Shown one piece after another: positions 55,491-63,241 of a DNA stretch of 64,000 nt (position 1 is the first letter of the stretch; each line of letters begins with the position of its first letter). This DNA comes from Streptomyces sp. GKU 895 (GTDB lineage: Bacteria; Actinomycetota; Actinomycetes; Streptomycetales; Streptomycetaceae): positions 1 through 64,000 of the forward strand of contig MWJO01000011.1 in the NCBI GenBank assembly GCA_002027195.1, written 5' to 3'. Under the pieces are notes generated by a model. The model was not told where the DNA came from. It ran no database searches and was given only the letters and a program-made list of their open reading frames with translations. Both the position numbers and the translations under genes were made by a program.

Positions 55491-56954
55491 TCACGACGCG
55501 ATGCCGACGCCGCCGATCCGGCTCCAGGCCCTTTCCTGCTGAGCTGTCATGGCCGGCCACGACCTCCCGCCCGGCCGGGGCTCGACGCGGGAGGCGTACG
55601 GCAGCGGACGGAAGTCAGGATCGTAGAAGCAGCCTGTCCCATAGGTGCGGTCGTGGACAGCACACGAGGATGCGACGGACTGCGGGGTGGGCTTCTTTCC
55701 CGTACGTACCCAAGCGGACAACGCGGCGATGGAGTTGGCGTACTCGGCGTTGCTCAGTTCACTGTGCTCGTGTTCCGTCGTGAAGGTCTGTACGAGGTTC
55801 TTCTCCCGGTGCGCGCCTTCAAGGCTGGCGCGGTAGGCGGCCTCGTGTTCGACGAACGCCGTGGGGTCGTCCATGGCGTGCAAGGTGAGTACGGGGATCG
55901 AGACCCGGCCGGTGAGATCGCTGTCGTAGGACAGGTCTCGCCGGGCAGCAGGATCGGCGGCGAAACGCTCGACACCTTCGTTGAGGGCCTTGTCGTCGTG
56001 TGAACCGGAGTACCGCACCCCCGTGTTGCTGAAGGGATTCCGATCGCCGAGCCGGTTGTGCACGATGTCGCGGAACGTGAACACGGAGAAACGCAGGTGT
56101 GATTCGAGGGTGCGCTCCGGAATACGTGTGACTGCGAGGATGTCGTCAAGGTTGCGCTGCTGAAGCGCCGTCCGGTCCTGCGGTGCCGACGCGTAACCCG
56201 TGCACTCCTGAAGACGGGCCCGTAGTCCCGCCGTCGTCAGGGTCGATGTGGGCCGGAGTCCCTGCCACAGCGGGTACTGGGGCTCTGTGGGACGGGGAAG
56301 GTTCCGACAGTAGTACTGATAGACCACGCGGAGGTCGACACGGTAGTCGTAGCCACGCGAGCCGCCACCCAGCACTCCGTTCGTGAGCAGTGCACCGTCG
56401 TAGGCGCCGTGCTTGCCGTACACCTCTACGACCTTGGCGGCGACGTTCCCGCCCCAGGACTGGCCGTGTACGTAGGTCCGCTCGGGAACACCGAACTCCT
56501 TCAAGAAGAGCCGGCGAACACTTTCCGTGTCGTCGGCGGCCATGCGGGTCCCGTATCCCCCGCGGCGATAGGACGAGCCCGCCCAGGCATAGCCCTGATC
56601 CACCATCACCGACCAACGTTCCAGGTCGCCGACGCTCCGTTCGGGATCGGACGTGTCGCCCAAGTCGGGGCCGCCGTGCGCGTGCACGACGAGCGAGCCG
56701 TTCCACCGCTTGGGCACGGCGATCGCGTAGAAGGCTCCGTTGGAGTCCTGACCGGTGTAGCAGGTGGCCTTCTCGGTCAGGTTCGCCGGGCAGGAGACGA
56801 CTGCTGGGGGCGTCTCTGCGGCCGCCTGGGCCGGGCTGATGCCGCTGAGTGACCCGGCAACGAGGCTGGTGACACCAGCAGCAAGGGTCACGAGACGTCG
56901 TGTGCCGGTCCGGAGACGACGAGAAGGAAGGGTGATCCGGCGTGAGCGATTCAC
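55491..56954 (-). CDS. Secreted alpha/beta-hydrolase
   Basis: A 487-aa exported hydrolase. A long signal peptide (VNRSRRITLPSRRLRTGTRR, then LVTLAAGVTSLVAGS, cleavage after AQA) precedes an alpha/beta-hydrolase core: nucleophile Ser in HGQSWGG, acid Asp in LHAMDDPTAF, His in TEHEHSEL. NGSLVVHAHGGPDLG supplies the oxyanion region. GTG56954 follows CAGGAG. It ends near 55491, 103 bp from the AfsR-like gene on the opposite strand (convergent). Substrate unknown. Confidence 0.82.
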   Translation of the reverse strand: MNRSRRITLPSRRLRTGTRRLVTLAAGVTSLVAGSLSGISPAQAAAETPPAVVSCPANLTEKATCYTGQDSNGAFYAIAVPKRWNGSLVVHAHGGPDLGDTSDPERSVGDLERWSVMVDQGYAWAGSSYRRGGYGTRMAADDTESVRRLFLKEFGVPERTYVHGQSWGGNVAAKVVEVYGKHGAYDGALLTNGVLGGGSRGYDYRVDLRVVYQYYCRNLPRPTEPQYPLWQGLRPTSTLTTAGLRARLQECTGYASAPQDRTALQQRNLDDILAVTRIPERTLESHLRFSVFTFRDIVHNRLGDRNPFSNTGVRYSGSHDDKALNEGVERFAADPAARRDLSYDSDLTGRVSIPVLTLHAMDDPTAFVEHEAAYRASLEGAHREKNLVQTFTTEHEHSELSNAEYANSIAALSAWVRTGKKPTPQSVASSCAVHDRTYGTGCFYDPDFRPLPYASRVEPRPGGRSWPAMTAQQERAWSRIGGVGIAS

Positions 56955-57198
56955 AGCGATGCTCCTGAACTCCAGGGGCGCGGTTCGCGCCGAGCGCTGT
57001 GATGCTAGGAACGCGTGCGCTGGTGCACCATGTGCCGGGTGATTCTGTTCATAGTGTGCGCACAGGGGCGGGCCAGGCGAGCTGAGCCGTGCGCACGCGG
57101 CCGTCGAGACAGGAAGCGGCTGCCGGGCAACTCGCCATGGTGGGAGCGCGCTACGACCTGACCAGCCAGCTGGTGCACGGCGAGTCTGGTACGAGGGC

Positions 57199-58146
57199 TC
57201 AGCGGTAGCGTTCGACGAGCGCGTCGCCGATCGAGGCCAGGTGATGGCGCACACGCGGAGGACCGGTCACCTCGAGCCATTCGACCAGCCCGGCGAGTTC
57301 GCCGGCGAGCGTGTACTCGTCGCGTCCGCGGATCACGACCTCGACGCGGCCGTCGGTCGTGGTGCCTCCCACTTCGAGCCGATCGCCGAGTCCGATCCGG
57401 AGGATGCCGATGCCGTCCGGTGCGCAGACCGCCTGGATCTCCAGGGGGGTTCGTCTGCGGTCGACCTCGTCGGTGATCTCGCGCCAGCTTGCGGCGAGGT
57501 CGAAGTCCTCCGGCCGGTTCACCGGATCGTCCGTCGGGTCGGCGGAGGACACGCGGTCGATGCGGAAGGTCCGCCGGCCGGCCTCGGTATCGGTGACGAG
57601 GTACCAGGCCGGGCCCTTGGCGACGATGCCCAGCGGGTGGACGGTTCTCTGCGTTTCGGCGCCTTTGCCGTCGACGTAGCCGAGCCGCACCTGGACGCCG
57701 CGGATCACCGCGTCCTGGAGTGCGTCGAGGAAGCGGGGCGGCCGGTGCTCGACCCGGCTCGCTCCCCCTTGTCGCGGGTCCGTCACCCATGACGACGCCG
57801 CCGCCTCGGCCTGCGCCCTAAACGGCTCGGGCAGGGCCTGGACGAGCTTGCGCAGGGCGGCTTTCACGGCCGGTGTGGCGGCCGAGGCCGGGCCGGCGAC
57901 CAGGAACAGGGCGTGGGCCTCACTCACGGTCAGCCCCGACAGATCGGTGCGGGCGCCGCCCACAAGGCGCCAGCCGCCGCCTCGGCCCTGCGTGGCGTAC
58001 ACCGGCACCCCGGCCATGGCCAAGGCGTCGAGGTCGCGGCGGGCGGTGCGTTCGGAGACCTCCAGTTCCCGCGCGACCTCGGCCGCCGTCACCTGCTCGC
58101 GCCGCTGCAGCAACAGGAGGACGGCCACCAGCCGGTCGGTTCGCAT
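57199..58146 (-). CDS. WYL-domain transcriptional regulator
   Basis: A 315-aa regulator. The N-terminal helix-turn-helix reads TAAEVARELEVSERTARRDL; the central WYL domain (about 140-215) shows VHPLGIVAKGPAWYLVTDTE; a WCX extension follows (about 230-315). Such proteins sense ligands or nucleotides through WYL. ATG58146 is 64 bp from the divergent epoxide hydrolase ATG, and a perfect 25-bp inverted repeat fills the gap, making it the likely repressor of both genes. Confidence 0.9.
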   Translation of the reverse strand: MRTDRLVAVLLLLQRREQVTAAEVARELEVSERTARRDLDALAMAGVPVYATQGRGGGWRLVGGARTDLSGLTVSEAHALFLVAGPASAATPAVKAALRKLVQALPEPFRAQAEAAASSWVTDPRQGGASRVEHRPPRFLDALQDAVIRGVQVRLGYVDGKGAETQRTVHPLGIVAKGPAWYLVTDTEAGRRTFRIDRVSSADPTDDPVNRPEDFDLAASWREITDEVDRRRTPLEIQAVCAPDGIGILRIGLGDRLEVGGTTTDGRVEVVIRGRDEYTLAGELAGLVEWLEVTGPPRVRHHLASIGDALVERYR

Positions 58147-58165
58147 CCCGACAAACTCTCATAGC

Positions 58166-58190
58166 AAACCGGTCATGAGATGACCGGTTT
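58166..58190. promoter_or_regulatory. Perfect inverted repeat, candidate WYL-regulator operator
   Basis: Arms AAACCGGTCAT (58166-58176) and ATGACCGGTTT (58180-58190) around GAG. It is centred between the two divergent start codons. Confidence 0.7.
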
Positions 58191-58209
58191 CGGGCGACAG
58201 GATGGCGCC

Positions 58210-59166
58210 ATGACCTCAACCGATTTCCCCGAGCCCACCCTCATCCCCGTCAACGGCGTGGAACTGGAAGTCTTCGAAGCGGGCCGCGAGAACGCGGGAA
58301 AGCCCATCGTGCTCTGCCACGGCTGGCCCGAGCACGCCTTCTCCTGGCGCCATCAGATGCCCGCCCTCGCCGCGGCCGGCTACCACGTCCTCGTCCCGAA
58401 TCAGCGGGGCTACGGCAACTCCTCCCGCCCCGCCGAAGTGACGGACTACGACATCGCACACCTCTCGGGCGACCTCGTCGCACTCCTGGACCACTACGGA
58501 TACCAGGACGCCACCTTCGTCGGCCATGACTGGGGCGCGTTCGTCGTCTGGGGGCTGACCCTGCTGCACCCCGACCGCGTCAACAAGGTGATCAACCTGA
58601 GCCTGCCCTACCAGGAGCGCGGAGAAAGGCCGTGGATCCAGTCCATGGAAGAGGTGCTCGGCGGCGACTTCTACTTCGTCCACTTCAACCGGCAACCGGG
58701 CGTCGCCGACGCCGTCTTCGACGACAACACCTTCCCCTTCCTGCGCAACCTGTACCGAAAGAACGTACCTCCCGCGGAGCCGCAGCCCGGCATGGCGCTG
58801 ATCAACCTCGCCAGAGCGGACACACCCCTCGGAGAGCCCGTCATGAGCGACAGCGAACTGGCCGTCCTCGTCTCCGCCTTCCGGGCCTCCGGGTTCACCG
58901 GCGGCATCAACTGGTACCGGAACCTCGACCGCAACTGGCACCTGCTGGCGGACGCCGACCCGATCATCCACCAGCCCACCCTCATGATCTACGGCGACCG
59001 GGACCCGGTCGCCAGGTCCGAGAACCTGAGCGAGTTCGTCCCCGACGTGGAAGTGGTCAGCCTGGACTGCGGCCACTGGATCCAGCAGGAGAAGCCCGAA
59101 GAAACGAACCGAGCGATCACGAAATGGCTGGAACAGCGCGACCGGCCGTGGGGGCGGACCGGTTGA
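58210..59166 (+). CDS. Epoxide hydrolase, alpha/beta-hydrolase fold
   Basis: A 318-aa enzyme. The oxyanion motif HGWP is at 37-40, nucleophile Asp107 in GHDWGA, second acid in YGDRDPV and catalytic His in CGHWIQQE. A lid segment with NWYRNLDRNW supplies a ring-opening tyrosine. The set fits soluble epoxide hydrolases rather than haloalkane dehalogenases, though the latter cannot be excluded. ATG58210 follows AGGA. Likely repressed by the divergent WYL regulator. Confidence 0.87.
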   Translation: MTSTDFPEPTLIPVNGVELEVFEAGRENAGKPIVLCHGWPEHAFSWRHQMPALAAAGYHVLVPNQRGYGNSSRPAEVTDYDIAHLSGDLVALLDHYGYQDATFVGHDWGAFVVWGLTLLHPDRVNKVINLSLPYQERGERPWIQSMEEVLGGDFYFVHFNRQPGVADAVFDDNTFPFLRNLYRKNVPPAEPQPGMALINLARADTPLGEPVMSDSELAVLVSAFRASGFTGGINWYRNLDRNWHLLADADPIIHQPTLMIYGDRDPVARSENLSEFVPDVEVVSLDCGHWIQQEKPEETNRAITKWLEQRDRPWGRTG

Positions 59167-59314
59167 GACAGGGGCCGGCGACGGGCGCCTGGGAAGGAGT
59201 TGCCAACAGGAACTACGAACCCGGGTCCCAGCGCCACGCGGCAGCCCGCGGCCGCACCCCACCCGCATGATCAAGACATCCCTCGCGCATCCCCCCGTCA
59301 TTCGCCGGGGTGTT

Positions 59315-60382
59315 TCAGTCCGATCCTGCTGGGTCGGGCTGCGGGATGCCCTGGTGCGGCAGGCTCGTTGTGGCGTCCCACAGGCGGGTGAACTGCCTCA
59401 GGCGGTGTTCGACGTGGGCGGGGCGGGCGTTGAGTGTGGTCTTGGCGTTGACGTCCTTGGTGTCCTGATCGATCTCGTAACTCAGTTCCCGGTCGAAGAT
59501 GATGAAGTCGCTCTGGGTGCCGAGCCGTGCCCAGGGCGGCAGCTGGGAGAGTGCCACCACGCGGGAGTCGAGCCCGAGAGCGCGTTGGTTGGCGCACAGT
59601 GCCCGCACTTCCGCGTCGATGTGCTGTTCGTCGTCGACGAGGAACAGCCGGCGGACCGCCACGCCTCGTGCCAGGGCGTCGCTCTGTGCCTCCAGATAGC
59701 GGGCGGCGGGCTCGCTGCCCCAGAAGTGCCGGTCGACGGAGGTGCTGGTCGCGTCGAGGCTGTGCTTGATGCAGCGGGTCAGGTCGATCAGCCAGTCCTG
59801 GTTCTCTCCCAGGCAGTCGGCGCTGCGGTTGCTGAGGTTCTCCAGCAGTCCGGCCAGGCGCTCGATCTCCTCGCTGGCGAAGGTCTTCACGGTCTCGTTG
59901 TTGAGTTCGCCGCACTCCGTTGCCCGGCGGGCGAGCTTGATGACCGCGTCCGAGCGCAGCACCGAGCGGTCGACGTTGCTGAACAGTTCGGTCGCCGCGT
60001 TGATCTGCCGGAACCGGTCGTCGACCAGGGTGGTGAGGGCGACATGATGGCTGATCAGGTTGTCCTTGACGTCGCGGATCAGCTCCGCCTGGCTGGCCTC
60101 GATCTCGACCAGGCGTTTCTCGAAGTCGACGAGGTACTGCACGATGAGGGCCGCGCCGCCGATGACGATGGACGCGGTGAGGTTCCACACGTCGCCCGCA
60201 CCTTGGTTCGCGTCGACCGCGTTGGTGACGAGCAGAGCGATGACGAAGACCACGGAGGTCACCAGGGTCTTCATGAGGACCGGCGGGATCCGCAGTCCCC
60301 TGTTGTCGGGCCGCCGGGCCGGCGGGGCGGGGGCCGGTGGTGCCGGGTTTGCCGGTGTGGTGGTCGCTGGTGCTCCGTTCAT
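59315..60382 (-). CDS. Two-helix membrane protein with a C-terminal signalling-like domain
   Basis: A 355-aa protein. A Pro/Ala-rich N-terminus precedes two membrane helices (about 36-54 and 66-85) and a cytoplasmic helical region (about 88-220; KRLVEIEASQAELIRDVKDN). The last part (about 240-330; VRRLFLVDDEQHIDAEVRAL, SDFIIFDRELSYEID) resembles the inactive phospholipase-D-like domains of some effector proteins. It starts 16 bp after the SCO2521-like stop with GGGGGAG as ribosome site, so it belongs to that operon. Its topology suggests a membrane-tethered output partner; this is inference. Confidence 0.65.
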   Translation of the reverse strand: MNGAPATTTPANPAPPAPAPPARRPDNRGLRIPPVLMKTLVTSVVFVIALLVTNAVDANQGAGDVWNLTASIVIGGAALIVQYLVDFEKRLVEIEASQAELIRDVKDNLISHHVALTTLVDDRFRQINAATELFSNVDRSVLRSDAVIKLARRATECGELNNETVKTFASEEIERLAGLLENLSNRSADCLGENQDWLIDLTRCIKHSLDATSTSVDRHFWGSEPAARYLEAQSDALARGVAVRRLFLVDDEQHIDAEVRALCANQRALGLDSRVVALSQLPPWARLGTQSDFIIFDRELSYEIDQDTKDVNAKTTLNARPAHVEHRLRQFTRLWDATTSLPHQGIPQPDPAGSD

Positions 60383-60398
60383 GTCGTCTCCCCCGTCG

Positions 60399-61364
60399 TT
60401 AAGGGCCTATGGGCTGCCTCGTCAAGGCGTTGAGCAGGGCAAGGCGGTCCCGGATCCGCTGGATGAGGTTGTCCCACTGGCGGGTGAATCCCGGGTTCTG
60501 CTCGAGGACGTTCCACAGTCCCCGAAGCGCGTGGTCGCCGCGGGCCGCGGGCATCCACAGATGGATCAGGTGCTCGACGACCGGGCGCAGTGCGGTGAGC
60601 GCGTCGGGTCCCTCGGCCGGGCCGAGTCTGCCGTCGAGGAGGCGTACGACGGTGGTGAGGAGCCAGTCGTGCAGTGCCAGGTCCTCACACAGGGCGGCGA
60701 CGGCGGCCGGGGCGGTGGCTGCGGGTACCCGCAGCCGGACCGTGCGCAGGTCGTCCTCGCTGAGGGTGAACTCCTCGATCGCCGGTCCTTGTCCCGGCTC
60801 GGTCGGCCGGGCGGCCCACCGCAGTCTGGTGTGGCGGGACTTCAAGGGGGCCCTCTGGTCGAGCAGTGGGTGGCGGAGCAGGGTGGTGAGGGTGCCGTCG
60901 GCGATCAGGCCGAGATCAAGTTCGCCGCCGCCGGCCCCGTCGAGGACGCCTTGGGCCGCTTCGTGTTCGGGAAGCCGGCCCAGCGGTTCGAGCACTCCGG
61001 GATGGATGAGGTAGTGACCCCAGGGGCGGCGCCGTTCGGGGCCTCGGGCGAGGGCCCGGACATGGGCACTGCTCTGCAGGATCCGGCCCTCGGTGAGGGC
61101 GGCGCTGGTGGCGACGGTGCCGACGACGCGCACCTTGGCCCCGTTGGAGGTGGGCATCCGGCAGTCGACGCCGGTGAGAGTCTGCGGGGAGCGCACGTAG
61201 AGGTTGGGGCGTTCGGAGACCAGGACGCGTTCGTCCGGGCGCAGCCGCAGCAGCTGGGTGGCGGCTCGGGCGTCCAAGGGGTTCAGCGAGGGCAGCACGC
61301 AGGTGCGGATCTCCCCGCAGGCGAGGACCGGGAGGGCCGGCGGCGTGTCCGGTAAGGCCGTCAC
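60399..61364 (-). CDS. SCO2521-family protein
   Basis: A 321-aa cytoplasmic protein of an actinobacterial family known only by locus name. Notable regions are LACGEIRTCVLPSLNPLDAR, RLRPDERVLVSERPN and CRMPTSNGAKVRVVGT near the middle, and a helical C-terminus (QWDNLIQRIRDRLALLNALT). No enzyme motif was seen. GTG61364 overlaps the SCO2522-like stop (GTGA). Codon 4 is TTA (61353-61355), so expression may depend on the bldA tRNA. Confidence 0.72.
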   Translation of the reverse strand: MTALPDTPPALPVLACGEIRTCVLPSLNPLDARAATQLLRLRPDERVLVSERPNLYVRSPQTLTGVDCRMPTSNGAKVRVVGTVATSAALTEGRILQSSAHVRALARGPERRRPWGHYLIHPGVLEPLGRLPEHEAAQGVLDGAGGGELDLGLIADGTLTTLLRHPLLDQRAPLKSRHTRLRWAARPTEPGQGPAIEEFTLSEDDLRTVRLRVPAATAPAAVAALCEDLALHDWLLTTVVRLLDGRLGPAEGPDALTALRPVVEHLIHLWMPAARGDHALRGLWNVLEQNPGFTRQWDNLIQRIRDRLALLNALTRQPIGP

Positions 61365-62327
61365 CTCGACGGCTCCGCGCAGAAGACGTACGAGACCCGG
61401 TCGGCCACCGAGTCGGGGGGTGTGATGCCGTCCGTGTGTGCGCGGGCGGCGATCTGCTGGACGGCGCCGTGGTCGACGTCGGTCTGGTCGAGGATGATCC
61501 GCACCGCGTGTTCGACGGGAAGGAACCGGGCGGGCAGCACGGAGCACGTGCGGTAGGCGCAGAAAGGGGCGGCGGCGGGGTTGAGCTGGGTCAGCGGCGC
61601 CAGTTCGTCCCAGCTCCGGGGGTGTCCGCGACGGTTCGCGGGGCGCGGGAGCAGGACCGGCTCGCCTTCGTTGCGCAGGAGACCGAGGCGGGCCAGCTGC
61701 CAGACGGCGGCGAGGAGAGGGCAGGACCAGGTGCGGTTGCCGTCCTTGTCGTCGTCCCACAGTTCGACGTCCAGGAAGACGGAGTGGCGGCGGGCTGCGG
61801 TCTCGGTGGGCGGCTGCCAGGGGGCGGTCCTGCGCATCGCCTGGGATCGCCCGGAGGGGCTTCGCTGTCCGTTGGCGAGCCAGCCGGACTCGCTGACGGG
61901 CGGGCGGGCGCCGTAGCGTGCCCGGGGGCGGTGATTCGACGAGGCGGTGTGCGACGGACTGGGCGAGGGGGACCTTGTCGGCGACCGCGCAGGCGGATTC
62001 GCGGGCCAGATAGTCGATGACGAGGCCCGCTTCCTCGGCCGCCTCGACGACGAGGGGGAGGATTTCGGCCGGGGTGGAGAAGCGGCTGAAGTAGTCGTCG
62101 ACGAGGAAGCAGGTGCTGATGCGCGGCCGGGCGGCGCCGGTGCGCGCGGCGGTGTCGGCGCGGGCCGCGTCCGCCCAGGGCCGGACCCGGGTGAAGAGCT
62201 CACGCAGACGATTCGGGCCGCCTTCCAGGTCCTCCATGTACAAGTGGCCGAGTTCCAGGGAGAGATGGGAGAGCGGTACCGCGGTGGTGCGGCCCTGTGC
62301 CGTGGTCTCCCGGAAGACGTCGGTCAC
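61361..62327 (-). pseudogene. SCO2522-family protein, single frameshift
   Basis: About 321 aa when repaired. GTG62327 overlaps the SCO2523-like stop (GTGA). The first half reads LSHLSLELGHLYMEDLEGG and STCFLVDDYFSRFSTPAEI, then the frame breaks at 61924-61928 (five G on the plus strand); it resumes as RARYGARPPVSESGWLANGQ and continues to VSYVFCAEPSR. Deleting one base of the run restores it. Since all its operon neighbours are intact, an assembly error is likely. Function unknown. Confidence 0.72.
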
Positions 62328-63241
62328 GGCTTCCCCCAGTGGATGTCGTCGATGAGGCGTCCGGCGATCGTTTCCAGCGCGTCCAGCGTCTCCTGGTTGG
62401 CGATCTTCGTGGCGACGACCTCTTCCTCGGTGATCAGCTGTTCCCGCCACTGCAGGATCGGCTCCAGCGGCACGGTGCCGAGCAACACCGTGTCGCCGAC
62501 GCCGAGTTCGGAGGCGAGTCGGCGCAGTCGTTCGTCGTACATCTGCATCCAGGCGGACTGCGCGGGCGAGACGTGCGACCACAGCGCGGAGTCGGGGTCG
62601 GGTACGGCGGCCCGGACGAAGCGGATCACGGCCCGCAGTGCGTCCTTGTCGTGACCGAGTTCGGCTCCGCCCTCCAACAGGCCGCGAGCGGCGTAGACCA
62701 GCCCCGCCGCGGCGATGACGTGCTGTCGGGTCCAGCGGTGGAAGACCACCCAGCGGTGCGGGACGTTGCGCAGTTCGGGCCGTGCGGTGGCTTCCAGGAC
62801 CATGTCCATGGCGTAGCTGCGTCCGGCGCTGAGGTCGACCAGGATCAGGTCGAACTCGCCGTGCAGGCGCAGGAACAGGTTGACGCAGCGCTGGACCGAG
62901 TCCTCGTCCGTGACGAACTCGCCGCCGCTGACGTCGCCGGGGAGCAGCACGAGCCGTCCGGCTCCGATGGTGTTGCGTCGCAGTACGGGGTGTTCGGTAC
63001 GGCGCCAGACGTCGACCCGGGCCGGTTCGGGGGCGGTGCCCTCCAGATAGGAGTGCAGGCCGCCCTCGCCCGTGCCGCGCAGGATGTCGGGGACGTCGAA
63101 GACGGCGGGTGCGGTGGGTGAGCCGAAGTCGAAGTCGACGTAGGCCACATGGTCACCGGCGAGGGCTCGCTGGTAGGCCAGGTTCGCGCTGGTGACGGAG
63201 CGGCCGGTGCCTCCCTTGTCGGAGGCGGCGAAGACGATCAC
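62324..63241 (-). CDS. SCO2523-family variant P-loop ATPase-like protein
   Basis: A 305-aa ParA/MinD-like protein. The deviant Walker A reads ASDKGGTGRSVTSANLAY, where the usual catalytic lysine (GKS/T) is arginine. Walker A' aspartates appear in YVDFDFGSPTAP, and a switch II-like LILVDLSAGRSYAMD follows. GTG63241 overlaps the upstream stop by 4 bp; an in-frame GTG at 63247 is the alternative. Nucleotide binding without normal hydrolysis is possible. Centre of the operon. Confidence 0.8.
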   Translation of the reverse strand: MIVFAASDKGGTGRSVTSANLAYQRALAGDHVAYVDFDFGSPTAPAVFDVPDILRGTGEGGLHSYLEGTAPEPARVDVWRRTEHPVLRRNTIGAGRLVLLPGDVSGGEFVTDEDSVQRCVNLFLRLHGEFDLILVDLSAGRSYAMDMVLEATARPELRNVPHRWVVFHRWTRQHVIAAAGLVYAARGLLEGGAELGHDKDALRAVIRFVRAAVPDPDSALWSHVSPAQSAWMQMYDERLRRLASELGVGDTVLLGTVPLEPILQWREQLITEEEVVATKIANQETLDALETIAGRLIDDIHWGKP

